From positions 248,001 through 312,000 of the forward strand of contig NZ_JANDBD010000001.1 in the NCBI RefSeq assembly GCF_024320865.1: 64,000 nucleotides of DNA, written 5' to 3'. The notes beneath the pieces were generated by a model that saw only the letters and a program-made list of their open reading frames with translations, searched no databases and was not told the origin of the DNA. The position numbers and the translations under genes were made by a program. This DNA is from Mycolicibacterium arenosum. Lineage in GTDB: Bacteria; Actinomycetota; Actinomycetes; Mycobacteriales; Mycobacteriaceae. This document shows positions 1 through 9,828 of this stretch, in pieces. Numbering within the stretch: the first letter of the stretch is position 1; each line of letters starts with the position of its first letter.

Positions 1-1
1 C

Positions 2-1708
2 GATTCGATCGGGCCGGGGTTCAATCCGCACCTGCTGTCGGACCAGTCGCCGGTCAGTGCGGCCATCTCGTCGCTGGTGCTGCCGAGTTCCTTCCGGCCG
101 ATCTCCGACGCGGCGTCGCCCACTGGGTCGCGCTGGGAGATGGACCCGACACTGCTCGAGTCCGCCGAGGTGACCAGCGAGGAGCCGTTCACCGTCACCT
201 ACACGATCCGGCCCGAGGCGTCGTGGACCGACAACGCGCCGATCGGCGCCGACGACTACTGGTACCTGTGGCGTCAGATGGTGAGCGTGCCGGGCGTCGT
301 CGACCCCGCCGGCTACGACCTCATCACCGGCGTGCAGTCGGTCGAGGGCGGCAAGACCGCGGTGGTGACGTTCTCGCAGCCGTATCCGGCGTGGCGCGAG
401 CTGTTCAACGACATCCTGCCCGCGCACGTCGCCAAGGACATTCCCGGCGGTTTCGCGGCGGGGCTGATACGCGCGCTGCCGGTCACCGGCGGACAGTTCC
501 GCGTGGAGAGCATCGACCCGCAACGCGACGAGATCCTGCTGGCGCGCAACGACCGGTACTGGTCGACACCCGCCAAACCCGACCAGATCCTGTTCCGGCG
601 CGCGGGATCGCCGGCGGCCCTTGCCGATTCGATGCGCAACGGTGACACCCAGGTCGCGCAGGTACACGGGGGACAGGCGGCGATCGCACAGCTCGGCGCC
701 ATTCCCGACGTCCGCACAGCGCGGATCGCGACACCGAGAGTCATGCAGCTGACACTGCGGGCCCAGCAGCCCGAACTCGCGGATTCCCAAGTGCGCAAAG
801 CGATTCTGGGCCTCCTCGACGTCGACCTGCTGGCCTCGGTCGGGGCGGGCAGCGACAGCACGGTCACCCTCGCGCAGGCGCAGGTGCGAACGCCGTCCGA
901 TCCCGGCTACGCGCCGACCGCGCCACCGGCGCTGACGCGTGAGGAGGCGCTCGCGCTGCTGAGCAACGCGGGCTACGAGGTCCAGCAGGAACCGCCGTCG
1001 ACGACGCCCGCCCCGACGCCGACTCCGCCGTCGACCCGCGGACGGATCAGCAGGGACGGCGAACCGCTGACGCTCGTACTCGGTGTCGCATCCAACGATC
1101 CGACGTCGATCGCGGTGGCCAACACCGCGGCCGACCAGTTGCGCAATCTCGGGATCTCGGCGTCGATCCTGCCGTTGGACCCGCCCGTGCTGTACGGCGA
1201 GGCGAGCGAGCAGAACCGGATCGACGCGATCGTCGGCTGGCATCAGGCGGGCGGTGATCTCGCGACGGCGTTGGCGTCGCGGTACGGCTGCCCGGCGCTC
1301 GAGTCGACCGCCGTGGAGACCGCACCCCCGTCGTCCTCGGCGCCGCCCGAAACGACCACGGGCACGACCACGACGACGTCGGTGACCACGCCGCCGTCGA
1401 CGACGGCCACGACGCCGCGTCCGCCTCCGGGAGAGGACGAACTCGTGCAGGCCCCCAGTAACCTGACCGGCGTCTGCGACCGCAGCATTCAGCCGAAGAT
1501 CGACGCTGCGCTGGACGGCTCCGAGGACATCGCCTCGGTCCTGACGGCGGTGGAGCCGCGGCTGTGGAACATGGCGACGGTGCTGCCGATCCTGCAGGAC
1601 ACCACGATCGTCGCCGCCGGGCCCAGCGTTCCGGTGGTCAACCTGTCCGGCGCCCTGCCGGTCGGCATCGTCGGGAACGCGGGCATCTGGGCGAAGACGC
1701 CTCGCTGA
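2..1708 (+). CDS. lpqW: LpqW-like lipoprotein, 5' end outside window
   Basis: The reading frame is open from base 2, so the N-terminus and lipobox lie upstream of the window. The visible part has the fold of an extracellular solute-binding protein (SBP family 5): [12 protein letters not shown] and a [11 protein letters not shown] segment. In mycobacteria LpqW is not a transporter component; it influences the balance between PIMs and lipomannan/LAM. Two low-complexity linkers are visible, a Pro/Thr stretch near 990-1040 and a Thr/Ser/Pro stretch at 1320-1430. The 3' end overlaps the convergent chloride-channel gene by 71 bp. The assignment rests on sequence feel and on the downstream Rv1166-Rv1173-like order. 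Confidence 0.85.
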   Translation, partial: DSIGPGFNPHLLSDQSPVSAAISSLVLPSSFRPISDAASPTGSRWEMDPTLLESAEVTSEEPFTVTYTIRPEASWTDNAPIGADDYWYLWRQMVSVPGVVDPAGYDLITGVQSVEGGKTAVVTFSQPYPAWRELFNDILPAHVAKDIPGGFAAGLIRALPVTGGQFRVESIDPQRDEILLARNDRYWSTPAKPDQILFRRAGSPAALADSMRNGDTQVAQVHGGQAAIAQLGAIPDVRTARIATPRVMQLTLRAQQPELADSQVRKAILGLLDVDLLASVGAGSDSTVTLAQAQVRTPSDPGYAPTAPPALTREEALALLSNAGYEVQQEPPSTTPAPTPTPPSTRGRISRDGEPLTLVLGVASNDPTSIAVANTAADQLRNLGISASILPLDPPVLYGEASEQNRIDAIVGWHQAGGDLATALASRYGCPALESTAVETAPPSSSAPPETTTGTTTTTSVTTPPSTTATTPRPPPGEDELVQAPSNLTGVCDRSIQPKIDAALDGSEDIASVLTAVEPRLWNMATVLPILQDTTIVAAGPSVPVVNLSGALPVGIVGNAGIWAKTPR

Positions 1709-2900
1709 TCAGGTACGTGGCGAACGCCGTCGCCGCGAAGACGATCAGCAACCAGATGGGCGGCCTCGCCAGCTCCCAGACGAACAACGCGGCGAATGCG
1801 GGCGCGCGCTGGGTGATGGCCAGCACGCCCGCCGCACAGGCCAGCGAGACCGCGGCGACCTGGATGTCGGTGCCCGCCAGGTGGTTGAACGCCAGCGTCG
1901 CGACCGAGCCGGCCGCCGCGCCGGTGGCGAGGGCCGGGGTGATCAACCCGCCGACTGCGCCGCTACGCAGGTAGACCGCGGTGAGGAGCGGTTTGAGCAG
2001 CAGGATCATCGCGGCACCCGCGAGGGTGACGTCGGCGTTGACGCTCACCGTGAGGATGCTCCGGCCGTTACCCGGCAGCTCCGGGTACCAGATCGACGCC
2101 ACACCGGTGGCCAGTCCGGCGAGTCCGACGGCCGGAATCAGCCACCACGCCCGCACCTGGGGCTTCGGTTTCGCCGCCGACATGAATCGGTCGAAGCCGA
2201 TGCCCACCACCACCGCAAGGGGTGAGATCACCAGCGCCAACAGGATGTACAGATAGGACAGGTCCGGGTTGGGCCAGGTCAGCGAATGCTCGAGATGGGT
2301 CACGGGCGAGGCGACCGCGACGGCGAGGCTCGACGTGACGAGTGCGGTTCCCACCGCGCGGGGGTGCCACGTGCCGAGCAGGATGCGCGAGGCGAACAGG
2401 GCGCCCCCGAGCGGCACGCTGTACACCGCTCCCAGTCCCGCGCCCGCTGCGCAGGCGAGCAGGATCTCGCGGTCGCGCGGCGTCAGCGCCCACCGTGACG
2501 TCCCCGCGTCGCTCATGGCCGCCGCCACCTGACGTGGCGCGCCCTCGCGACCCAGCGACGCACCGGATCCGACGACGAGGACCTGTAGGGCCGCGTCGAT
2601 CGTCATCCGCCAGCGGGGCATCGGACGGTGCTCGGCGATCGTCACCGACAGCGACGGCACATCGCCGTGTCGCCGCAGCAGCCACCAGCCGGCACCGGCG
2701 AGCAGCCCGCCGATCATCGGTCCTACGGCCCGCCGCACGGGACTGCTCGCTCCGACGCCGCTCAGCAGCGTGCCGAACGAGTAGTGGTAGGTGAGGTGCT
2801 CGACGAAGTGCAGGAGCAGCGTGGTGGCGGCGCCCGCGACCCCCGCGAGCAGACCCGCGAGCATGACAGCGCACGCGTACTCGATGGTGCGCCGCGTCAC
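1638..2900 (-). CDS. ClC-family voltage-gated chloride channel/transporter
   Basis: This 420-residue polytopic membrane protein carries the ClC signature [12 protein letters not shown] around residue 112-123, corresponding to selectivity-filter segments, and many hydrophobic helices. It should conduct or exchange chloride across the cytoplasmic membrane. It starts with GTG at 2900; a TAGATT -10 box lies 6 nt upstream, so the mRNA is probably leaderless. The gene is divergent from mshB with only 22 bp between starts, and its last 71 bp overlap the 3' end of lpqW on the other strand. The polar Arg-rich C-terminal tail is read from the overlapped part and may be dispensable. Confidence 0.85.
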   Translation of the reverse strand: MTRRTIEYACAVMLAGLLAGVAGAATTLLLHFVEHLTYHYSFGTLLSGVGASSPVRRAVGPMIGGLLAGAGWWLLRRHGDVPSLSVTIAEHRPMPRWRMTIDAALQVLVVGSGASLGREGAPRQVAAAMSDAGTSRWALTPRDREILLACAAGAGLGAVYSVPLGGALFASRILLGTWHPRAVGTALVTSSLAVAVASPVTHLEHSLTWPNPDLSYLYILLALVISPLAVVVGIGFDRFMSAAKPKPQVRAWWLIPAVGLAGLATGVASIWYPELPGNGRSILTVSVNADVTLAGAAMILLLKPLLTAVYLRSGAVGGLITPALATGAAAGSVATLAFNHLAGTDIQVAAVSLACAAGVLAITQRAPAFAALFVWELARPPIWLLIVFAATAFATYLISEASSPRCPRSRRCRPAGRRTG

Positions 2901-2906
2901 GCCGTG

Positions 2907-2916
2907 AATCTATCTT
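2907..2916. promoter_or_regulatory. Back-to-back overlapping -10 elements for clc and mshB
   Basis: The decamer aatctatctt reads TAGATT on the minus strand (2912-2907) and TATCTT on the plus strand (2911-2916). The two hexamers share the central TA. Each lies exactly 6 nt from a start codon, GTG at 2900 for the chloride channel and ATG at 2923 for mshB. This predicts two divergent leaderless transcripts from one symmetric promoter. No clear -35 boxes were seen. Confidence 0.55.
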
Positions 2917-2922
2917 GTGCTG

Positions 2923-3798
2923 ATGGACATTCCACGACTGCTGTTCGTCCACGCCCACCCCGACGACGAGACGCTGACGACCGGCGCGACCATCGCGCAC
3001 TACGCGAGCCGCGGCGCGGACGTCCGCGTCGTCACGTGCACGCTCGGCGAGGAGGGCGAGGTGATCGGCGAACCGTGGGCCCAGCTCGCCGTCGACGGCG
3101 CGGATCAACTCGGTGGATATCGAATTGCCGAATTGTCCTCGGCGCTGGCGCATCTGGGCGTGCAGAGGCCGATCTTCCTCGGCGGTGCCGGGCACTGGCG
3201 CGACTCCGGGATGGACGGCACCCCCGCCCGCCATCGGCAGCGGTTCATCGACGCCGACCCGGACGAGGCGGTCGGCGCGCTGGCGGCGCTCATCCGCGAG
3301 ATGCGGCCGCACGTCGTCGTGACCTACGACCCGAACGGCGGGTACGGCCACCCCGACCACATCCAGGCGCATCGCATCACGACCGCCGCGGTGGAGGCGG
3401 CGGCAACGGAAGCCGACGACCCGTGGGACGTGCCGAAGTTCTACTGGACCGTGACGCCGCGCAGCGCGCTGGCCGACGGCCTGCGCACGCTCGCCGACCT
3501 GGACCTGCCGTCGACGTGGATCCTGGTGGCGCCCGAGGACCTTCCCTTCGGATACCCCGACGACGAGGTGGACGCCGTCGTCGAGGCGCCCGACAGCGGA
3601 CCCGCCAAGGTGGCGGCGATGCGGGCACACGCCACCCAGGTCACCGTCGAACCCGGCGGGCGGGCGTTCGCGCTGTCCAACGACATCGCCCTGCCTGTGC
3701 AGGCGACGGAGCACTTCGTCCTGGTCCGCGGCGTCAGCGGCGAGCGTGACCACCGGGGCTGGGAGACGGACCTGCTGGCCGGGGTGAATCTCGGTTAG
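2923..3798 (+). CDS. mshB: MshB, GlcNAc-Ins deacetylase of mycothiol synthesis
   Basis: MshB removes the acetyl group from GlcNAc-inositol, the second committed reaction in mycothiol synthesis. The LmbE/PIG-L zinc motif HAHPDDE is at residues 10-16 and the second motif GHPDH near 142-146, as expected for zinc binding and catalysis. The protein has 291 residues. A GTG at 2917 would add two residues, but the TATCTT box at 2911-2916 places the likely transcription start at or next to ATG 2923, so the ATG start is preferred. Confidence 0.93.
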   Translation: MDIPRLLFVHAHPDDETLTTGATIAHYASRGADVRVVTCTLGEEGEVIGEPWAQLAVDGADQLGGYRIAELSSALAHLGVQRPIFLGGAGHWRDSGMDGTPARHRQRFIDADPDEAVGALAALIREMRPHVVVTYDPNGGYGHPDHIQAHRITTAAVEAAATEADDPWDVPKFYWTVTPRSALADGLRTLADLDLPSTWILVAPEDLPFGYPDDEVDAVVEAPDSGPAKVAAMRAHATQVTVEPGGRAFALSNDIALPVQATEHFVLVRGVSGERDHRGWETDLLAGVNLG

Positions 3799-3855
3799 CC
3801 CGGCGGTGGCGAGGTACGCTGCACACCGACCGCAACGCGCGTGGAAGGGATGGCG

Positions 3856-3963
3856 ATGGACCCGGACCTGGATCCCAACCTGCAGCACTGGCAGGACCGG
3901 TTGGACAACTTCCAGTGGGTGGTCGGCTCGCTCACCAGCCTGCTCGACAGCATCCCGACCTGA
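3856..3963 (+). CDS. Small ORF of 35 residues, unknown function
   Basis: ATG at 3856 has a good Shine-Dalgarno (ggaaggg at 3843-3849, 6 nt spacing) and a possible -10 TACGCT about 40 nt upstream. The peptide begins MDPDLDPNLQHW and ends in a short amphipathic segment (WVVGSLTSLLDSI). It is too short for domain assignment. It overlaps, in another frame, the possible start of the next membrane protein, so it may be either a real small protein or a coupling leader. An ATG at 3850 is also in frame but sits on the ribosome site. Confidence 0.4.
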   Translation: MDPDLDPNLQHWQDRLDNFQWVVGSLTSLLDSIPT

Positions 3964-4352
3964 TCGCATCCCCGCTCGACCGCGACTCGGGCGCGCGCTG
4001 GATGCCGCCCGTCATGCTCGCTCTGCTGACGCTCGACGGTGTGCTGTCCGCCGTCGCAGGCGCCCTCTTCCTCCCGTCCTACCTCGGTGTCGTGCCGATG
4101 CCGGTGAGTGCGCTCATCAGTGGCGCGGTCAACGCGGCGCTGGTGTGGGCCGCGGTGCAGTGGACGTCGGTGAGGGGGTTGGCCGCCGGGCCGCTGGGGG
4201 CCTTCCTGGCAACGGTGATCGTGTTGACGTTCGGCGGCCCCGGCGGTGACGTCGTCTTCGCCGGGACGACGTCGGGAATGGTGCGGCTGCTGCTGTTCGT
4301 GGCCGTCGGGATCATCCCCGGCGCGCTGGTGCTTCGGCGCTGTCTGGCGTAG
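3915..4352 (+). CDS. Small conserved-type membrane protein (Rv1171 position)
   Basis: The protein has about four hydrophobic segments (from roughly WMPPVMLALLTL to the C-terminal LLLFVAVGIIPGALVL) and no catalytic motif. Its position after mshB matches Rv1171 of M. tuberculosis, an uncharacterised membrane protein. The start is unsure: GTG 3915 gives 145 residues with an unlikely polar N-terminus, while ATG 4002 gives 116 residues and begins just before the first hydrophobic helix. The gene ends 6 bp before the convergent secreted-protein gene. Confidence 0.65.
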   Translation: MGGRLAHQPARQHPDLIASPLDRDSGARWMPPVMLALLTLDGVLSAVAGALFLPSYLGVVPMPVSALISGAVNAALVWAAVQWTSVRGLAAGPLGAFLATVIVLTFGGPGGDVVFAGTTSGMVRLLLFVAVGIIPGALVLRRCLA

Positions 4353-4358
4353 GTCCGG

Positions 4359-5423
4359 CTAGCCGTTGTCGGTGCCGCCGGGGGCTGCCGACTCCGCCGG
4401 CTTCGCGGCGTCGGACTCGTCGGCACCCGCGTCGGTGGTCGGCGTCGCCGCGGTGGGGCTGGTCGGCTGCGTCGGCTCGGCGGCGGGCGCGTCGTCATCG
4501 TCTGCCACGGCCTCGGGAGCGCCGGCCGGCGGTGCGGTCTGACCGCCCGTTCGCACCTCACCCTGGGCGCTGACACCGTCCTTCGAGTCGACGGTCGGCT
4601 TCTCCTTCTCCACCGGCTCCACGGCCTCCACCGGCTCCACCGGCTGCACGGCCTCGACCGGCTCGGCCTTCACCTCGGCGACGGTGGGCTCCGGCGTTGT
4701 CTTCGCGGCGACCTCCTCGACCTCCGCGGCCTCCTGGACCTCCTCGATGACGGCGGGCTCGGCCTCCGAGACCGTCAGCGCGGTGAATTGCGGCTCCTCC
4801 TCGGTGGTGACCTCGGCGGCGAAGGGAATCGGAGGCAGCGGCGGGATCAGCCAGCCGAAGAAGTAGTTGAACTCGGCGATGCCGGTGTTGATGAGCGCGG
4901 TGACGGTGGTGGAACCGACCGCGACGGCGCCGTTGATGTAGGACCAGATGTTCAGCGGGTCGTTCACCACCGGGTCGATGAAGTCGTAGACGACGCTGTC
5001 GGAAATCGGGCGGACCAGGTTGTAGTAGACGATCCCGACCTGATCGCCGATGAGGTAGCCGTACGGGATGAACTGCAGGACGTACTGGGTCAGCTCGACG
5101 CCGTAGTCCACCCAGCCCTGAATCCACTGATAGATCGAGTTGATCGAGTCGGACGCGGCGTTGAGCGTCGTCGGGGGAGCGGCGAGCGCCGCGGCCGCGT
5201 CGGGGTCCAGCCGCGACAGCGCGTCGCTGGCCGCGGTGAACTCCTCGCGGTCGGGCGGGGAGAACGAGATGGGGGTCGCCGCCGCGGCGAGATCGATGCG
5301 CGCGACGGAGATCGGCTCACTGCGCTCGGCGGTTCGGCCGGGCGGGGGTGGCGCGACGACGATTGCCGACGCGACGGCCGCCACCGCACCGGCGGCCAGA
5401 AAACTGCGTACCGAACCACTCAT
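4359..5423 (-). CDS. Secreted protein with acidic EPV-repeat tail
   Basis: ATG 5423 follows an aggag-type ribosome site and starts a signal peptide (SFLAAGAVAAVASAIVVA). Residues about 85-200 form a hydrophobic W/Y-rich domain (IYQWIQGWVDYGVEL, YGYLIGDQVGIVYYN) resembling the segment found after PE-like or signal-peptide regions in fast-growing mycobacteria. The rest, about 150 residues, is disordered, rich in Glu, Pro, Val and Ala, with repeated EPVE units. It occupies the position of PE12 (Rv1172c) between mshB and fbiC but lacks a PE domain. Function unknown; export to the cell surface or medium is likely. Confidence 0.75.
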   Translation of the reverse strand: MSGSVRSFLAAGAVAAVASAIVVAPPPPGRTAERSEPISVARIDLAAAATPISFSPPDREEFTAASDALSRLDPDAAAALAAPPTTLNAASDSINSIYQWIQGWVDYGVELTQYVLQFIPYGYLIGDQVGIVYYNLVRPISDSVVYDFIDPVVNDPLNIWSYINGAVAVGSTTVTALINTGIAEFNYFFGWLIPPLPPIPFAAEVTTEEEPQFTALTVSEAEPAVIEEVQEAAEVEEVAAKTTPEPTVAEVKAEPVEAVQPVEPVEAVEPVEKEKPTVDSKDGVSAQGEVRTGGQTAPPAGAPEAVADDDDAPAAEPTQPTSPTAATPTTDAGADESDAAKPAESAAPGGTDNG

Positions 5424-5525
5424 GACCGGCTCTCCTTCGCGTGGCGTCCTCGACAACGGACAACTTACGCGGGTGTCAGTCGGTTCGCGGCGAGACGGCC
5501 CGCGCCCTTGGAGCGGCGCTGGGAC

Positions 5526-5531
5526 TATCGT
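5526..5531 (+). promoter_or_regulatory. -10 element upstream of the fbiC leader ORF
   Basis: TATCGT lies 7 nt before an ATG at 5539. This is the spacing seen for many leaderless starts in the window. It would start the transcript on the small leader ORF that overlaps the start of fbiC. No convincing -35 box is visible. Confidence 0.4.
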
Positions 5532-5538
5532 GACCCCT

Positions 5539-5616
5539 ATGTCAGGCCGAGCGGGGTTGGAATGTGAGATGCGGATGATTCTCGCCATCACCGGGGTTAC
5601 AGGAGCGTGGCTCTGA
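5539..5616 (+). CDS. Possible 25-residue leader peptide overlapping fbiC start
   Basis: ATG 5539 opens a short frame ([14 protein letters not shown], ending TGAWL) whose stop at 5614-5616 lies 10 bp inside fbiC. The predicted promoter puts this ATG at the 5' end of the mRNA, so it could be read without a Shine-Dalgarno. Its translation would carry ribosomes across the aggag and GTG of fbiC, suggesting coupling. There is no direct proof that it is translated. Confidence 0.35.
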   Translation: MSGRAGLECEMRMILAITGVTGAWL

Positions 5617-8180
5617 ACCCGCACAGCGGCATCGCACTGCCCGACCCGGTGATTCCGCCGAAGGCTCCGACTCCTGCCGCCTTACGCCGGGTGTTGCGTC
5701 GAGCGCGCGACGGAGTCGCGCTCAACGTCGACGAGGCCGCCATCGCCATCACCGCCCGCGGTGAGGACCTGCAGGACCTGATGGCGAGCGCCGCGCGGGT
5801 CCGCGACGCGGGCCTGGAGGCCGCCGGCCGGCGTGGGCCGAACGGCGGACTGCCGGTCAGCTACTCCCGCAAGGTGTTCATCCCGGTCACCCACCTGTGC
5901 CGCGACACGTGCCACTACTGCACGTTCGTCACGGTGCCCGGCAAGCTGCGCGCCCAGGGCATGGGCATGTTCATGGAGCCCGACGAGATCCTGGACGTCG
6001 CGCGCCGCGGGGCCGAGATGGGCTGCAAGGAAGCGCTTTTCACCCTCGGTGACCGGCCGGAGGCGCGCTGGCCGGAGGCCAAGCAGTGGCTGGACGAACG
6101 GGGCTACGACTCCACGCTGGACTACGTACGCGCGATGGCGATCCGCGTGCTCGAGGAGACCGGCCTGCTGCCGCACCTGAACCCCGGTGTCATGAGCTGG
6201 TCGGAGCTGTCGCGGCTCAAGCCCGTCGCGCCGTCGATGGGCATGATGCTCGAGACCACGTCGCGGCGGTTGTTCGAGACGAAGGGCGAGGCGCACTACG
6301 GCAGCCCGGACAAGGACCCGGTCGTCCGGCTGCGCACGCTCGACGACGCGGGCCGGCTGGCCATCCCGTTCACCACCGGTCTGCTGGTCGGTATCGGTGA
6401 GACGCTGCGCGAGCGAGCCGAGACGATGCACGCGATTCGCCGCTCGCACAAGGAGTTCGGCCACGTCCAGGAAGTGATCGTGCAGAACTTCCGGGCCAAG
6501 GATCACACCGCCATGGCGGCCACGCCGGACGCCGGCCTCGACGACTTCCTCGCCACGGTCGCGGTCACCCGGCTGGTGCTCGGCCCGAAGATGCGGATTC
6601 AGGCGCCACCGAACCTGGTGTCGCGCGACGAGTGCCTGGCGCTCATCGGCGCGGGTGTCGACGACTGGGGTGGCGTCTCCCCGCTGACGCCCGACCACGT
6701 CAACCCCGAACGACCGTGGCCCGCGCTCGACGACCTGGCCGACGTGACCGCCGAGGCGGGTTACGAACTGGTGCAGCGGCTCACCGCGCAGCCGCAGTAC
6801 GTGCAGGCCGGCGCCGCGTGGATCGACCCGCGCGTGCGCGCCCACGTCGCCGCACTGGCCGACCCGGACACCGGATTCGCCGTCGATGTGAACCCGGTCG
6901 GGCTGCCGTGGCAGGAACCCGACGAGGCCGCCGAGTCGCTGGGCCGCATCGATTTGCACACCGCGATCGACACCGAGGGCAGGCGCACCGAGACGCGCAG
7001 CGACCTCGACAGCGCGTTCGGCGACTGGGAGTCGATCCGCGAGAAGGTGCACGAGCTGGCCGCTCGCGCGCCCGAACGCATCGACACCGACGTGCTCGCC
7101 GCGCTGCGGTCCGCCGAGCGGGATCCGGCGGCGTGCAGTGACGACGAGTACCTCGCGCTGGCGACGGCCGACGGTCCTGCGATGGATGCCGTTGCCGCGC
7201 TTGCCGATTCGCTGCGTCGCGACACCGTCGGCGACGACGTGACCTACGTCGTGAACCGGAACATCAACTTCACCAACATCTGCTATACCGGGTGTCGGTT
7301 CTGCGCGTTCGCGCAGCGCAAGGGTGACGCCGACGCGTTCTCGCTGTCGACCGACGAGGTGGCGCAGCGGGCGTACGAGGCACACCTCGCGGGCGCGACC
7401 GAGGTCTGCATGCAGGGCGGCATCGACCCCGAGTTGCCGGTCACGGGTTACGTGGACCTGGTGCGCGCGGTGAAGGCGCGGGTGCCGTCGATGCACGTGC
7501 ACGCGTTCTCGCCGATGGAGATCTCCAACGGGGTCACCCGCAGCGGCACCTCGATCCGCGAGTGGCTCACCGCGCTTCGGGAAGCCGGGCTGGGTTCGAT
7601 TCCGGGCACCGCCGCCGAGATCCTCGACGACGAGGTGCGCTGGGTGCTCACCAAGGGCAAGCTGCCCGCCTCGGCGTGGGTCGAGGTCGTCACCACCGCA
7701 CACGAAGTGGGCCTGCGGTCCAGCTCGACGATGATGTACGGGCACGTCGACACGCCAAAGCACTGGGTGGGCCACCTCAACGTGCTGCGCGGGATTCAGG
7801 ACCGCACCGGTGGCTTCACCGAGTTCGTGCCGCTGCCGTTCGTGCACCAGTCCTCGCCGCTGTATCTGGCGGGCGGCGCGCGGCCAGGCCCGACGCACCG
7901 CGACAACCGGGCCGTGCACGCGCTCGCGCGAATCATGTTGCACGGCAGGATCTCCAACATTCAGACCAGCTGGGTCAAGCTCGGCGTCGAGCGCACGCAG
8001 GTGATGCTCAACGGCGGCGCCAACGACCTCGGCGGCACCCTGATGGAGGAGACCATCTCGCGGATGGCGGGCTCGGAGAACGGGTCGGCGAAGTCGGTCG
8101 AGGAACTCGTCGCGATCGCCAGCGGGATCAACAGGCCCGCTCGTCAGCGCAGCACGGACTACAGCCCGCTCGCCGCGTAA
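5607..8180 (+). CDS. fbiC: FbiC, two-domain radical-SAM FO synthase
   Basis: FbiC makes 7,8-didemethyl-8-hydroxy-5-deazariboflavin (FO), the chromophore of coenzyme F420, from tyrosine and a pyrimidine precursor. The 857-residue protein fuses CofG and CofH halves. Each half has a CX3CX2C [4Fe-4S] cluster motif: Cys98, Cys102, Cys105 in the first and Cys559, Cys563, Cys566 in the second. Length matches the mycobacterial protein (about 856). GTG 5607 is the only suitable start; the aggag just before it is very close (1 nt), and a leader ORF overlaps it. Confidence 0.97.
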   Translation: MALNPHSGIALPDPVIPPKAPTPAALRRVLRRARDGVALNVDEAAIAITARGEDLQDLMASAARVRDAGLEAAGRRGPNGGLPVSYSRKVFIPVTHLCRDTCHYCTFVTVPGKLRAQGMGMFMEPDEILDVARRGAEMGCKEALFTLGDRPEARWPEAKQWLDERGYDSTLDYVRAMAIRVLEETGLLPHLNPGVMSWSELSRLKPVAPSMGMMLETTSRRLFETKGEAHYGSPDKDPVVRLRTLDDAGRLAIPFTTGLLVGIGETLRERAETMHAIRRSHKEFGHVQEVIVQNFRAKDHTAMAATPDAGLDDFLATVAVTRLVLGPKMRIQAPPNLVSRDECLALIGAGVDDWGGVSPLTPDHVNPERPWPALDDLADVTAEAGYELVQRLTAQPQYVQAGAAWIDPRVRAHVAALADPDTGFAVDVNPVGLPWQEPDEAAESLGRIDLHTAIDTEGRRTETRSDLDSAFGDWESIREKVHELAARAPERIDTDVLAALRSAERDPAACSDDEYLALATADGPAMDAVAALADSLRRDTVGDDVTYVVNRNINFTNICYTGCRFCAFAQRKGDADAFSLSTDEVAQRAYEAHLAGATEVCMQGGIDPELPVTGYVDLVRAVKARVPSMHVHAFSPMEISNGVTRSGTSIREWLTALREAGLGSIPGTAAEILDDEVRWVLTKGKLPASAWVEVVTTAHEVGLRSSSTMMYGHVDTPKHWVGHLNVLRGIQDRTGGFTEFVPLPFVHQSSPLYLAGGARPGPTHRDNRAVHALARIMLHGRISNIQTSWVKLGVERTQVMLNGGANDLGGTLMEETISRMAGSENGSAKSVEELVAIASGINRPARQRSTDYSPLAA

Positions 8181-8226
8181 CGCCGGAAATCCCGCGCCGT
8201 CGTGAACGGCGTGCCACCCTGTCGCC

Positions 8227-8688
8227 ATGACCACCCTGTTCGGCCTGCCCGCGCACGCGTTGCTCGTGCACGCCGTCGTCGTACTGGCACCCCTGACCGC
8301 CGCGCTCGAGATCCTCTGTGCGCTTTGGCCTTCGGCACGCCGTCGCCTCGTCTGGCTGGTGCTCGCCCTCGCGGCCGGGGTGATGGTGCTGGCGCCGCTG
8401 ACGGCGTCGGCGGGGCAGTGGCTGTACGACCAGTCGTCGCAGCATTCGCCGATCCTCGAGGCACACGCCGAGCGCGGCGAGTGGGCGAAGTACTTCGCGC
8501 TCGGCCTGTTGATCGTCGCGATCGCCCAGACGGTCCAGCACGTCAGGGAGTCCCGGTCCGAGGCGCCGAACCGCGTGCTGTCGATCGTGGTGGCCGTGCT
8601 CGCCGTCGTCGTCGGGGTGTGGGCGACGGTCGGCGTCGTGTTCATCGGCGACTCGGGTGCGCAGGCCGTATGGGGCGAGCGGCAGTAG
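8227..8688 (+). CDS. DUF2231-type small membrane protein
   Basis: This 153-residue protein has four hydrophobic helices and the N-terminal pattern LPAHALLVHAVVVLAPL typical of the DUF2231 family, whose members often sit near redox or haem-linked genes. No function can be given. It follows fbiC by 46 bp in the same direction and precedes the P1 peptidase, so it may be in a fbiC-linked transcript, although its stop codon carries a possible promoter for the next gene. Confidence 0.75.
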   Translation: MTTLFGLPAHALLVHAVVVLAPLTAALEILCALWPSARRRLVWLVLALAAGVMVLAPLTASAGQWLYDQSSQHSPILEAHAERGEWAKYFALGLLIVAIAQTVQHVRESRSEAPNRVLSIVVAVLAVVVGVWATVGVVFIGDSGAQAVWGERQ

Positions 8689-8698
8689 CGTCGCCGGT

Positions 8699-9826
8699 GT
8701 GACATCGCCACAGACGCACACCATCGACGGCCGACCTCGTGCGCGGGGGCTCGGGATCCCGCTGCTCGGGACGCCGGGCCGGCTCAACGCCATCACCGAC
8801 GTCTCCGGCGTCGAGGTCGGCGTCGTCACGCTGATCGAGGGGGACGCCGTTCGCACCGGTGTGACCGCGATCCTGCCGCGTGGCCGGGACGGCGTCGGCA
8901 GGCCGTGCGCGGCGGGCTGGTACTCGCTCAACGGCAACGGCGAGATGACCGGGACGACGTGGATCGAGGAGTCCGGGGCACTGAATCTGCCCGTCGTGCT
9001 GTCGAATACGCACGCGATCGGGCCCTGCCACACCGGCGTGGTCAGCTGGGTGAACCGCGTCCACCCGCGGCTGGCGCGGCAGTGGCTGCTGCCGGTGTGC
9101 GCGGAGACCTGGGACGGCTACCTCAACGACATCAACGGCGGCCATGTCAGGCCAGAGCACGCGGTCGAGGCCCTGGATTCGGCCGCGCCGGGTCCCGTCG
9201 CGGAGGGCTCGGTCGGCGGGGGCACCGGCATGAACTGCTACGAGTTCAAGGGCGGCAACGGAACCGCGTCACGCGTCGTCGACTACGGCTCACACGCGTT
9301 CACCGTCGCCGCGTTCGTACAGGCGAACTTCGGGTCGCGCGGTGAACTGACGGTCGCGGGCCGCCACCTGGGACCGGCACTCGCCGCCGACAACCCGTTC
9401 GACGGGGACTGGTTCGCTCGGGATCTCGGCATCCCGCCCGGCGCGGGATCGGTCATCGCGATCGTGGCGACCGACGCGCCGCTGCTGCCCGGTCAGTGCA
9501 AGGCGCTGGCGCGCCGGGTTCCTCTCGGCCTGGCCCGCACCGGCACCACGGGCAGTCACTTCTCGGGCGACATCTTCCTGGCGTTCTCGACCGCCGAGGC
9601 CGACGGCTTGACGAGCGCGTTCCCGCTCGGCCCGCCCGCTGACGACGAGTTCGGCACGCTGCGCTTCCTGCCGTGGGGGCGGATGGATCCGTTCTACGAG
9701 GCCGCGGTCCTCGCGGTCGAGGAGGCGGTGCTCAACGCGCTGGTGGTGAACGAGGACATGGTCGGGCGCGACGGACACCGGTCGCCGCGGCTGCCGCTGG
9801 ACCGCGTCGCGCGGCTGCTGGAATAG
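8699..9826 (+). CDS. P1-family (DmpA-like) aminopeptidase
   Basis: The protein belongs to the Ntn-hydrolase-like P1 family (DmpA, beta-aminopeptidases), which self-cleave before the nucleophilic serine. The expected cleavage region GTTGSHFSGD is present near residue 280, and the glycine-rich GSVGGGTGM motif near 170. Family members release N-terminal D- or beta-amino acids or small peptides; the substrate here is unknown. GTG 8699 is chosen because TAGCGT, which includes the stop codon of the upstream gene, ends 7 nt before it. A longer frame from 8657 would overlap the neighbour. Confidence 0.85.
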   Translation: MTSPQTHTIDGRPRARGLGIPLLGTPGRLNAITDVSGVEVGVVTLIEGDAVRTGVTAILPRGRDGVGRPCAAGWYSLNGNGEMTGTTWIEESGALNLPVVLSNTHAIGPCHTGVVSWVNRVHPRLARQWLLPVCAETWDGYLNDINGGHVRPEHAVEALDSAAPGPVAEGSVGGGTGMNCYEFKGGNGTASRVVDYGSHAFTVAAFVQANFGSRGELTVAGRHLGPALAADNPFDGDWFARDLGIPPGAGSVIAIVATDAPLLPGQCKALARRVPLGLARTGTTGSHFSGDIFLAFSTAEADGLTSAFPLGPPADDEFGTLRFLPWGRMDPFYEAAVLAVEEAVLNALVVNEDMVGRDGHRSPRLPLDRVARLLE

Positions 9827-9828
9827 AT

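Noticed and set aside
1320..1430. Thr/Pro-rich stretch in lpqW as a possible frameshift
   Set aside because: The frame continues with good SBP-like sequence afterwards; low-complexity linkers are the simpler explanation.
2068..3969. 633-codon minus-strand frame across mshB and clc
   Set aside because: Shadow of mshB and clc; composition unlike protein.
5682..8711. 1009-codon open frame opposite fbiC
   Set aside because: GC-rich shadow frame with Arg/His/Gly-rich composition and no family motif; fbiC on the other strand is certain.
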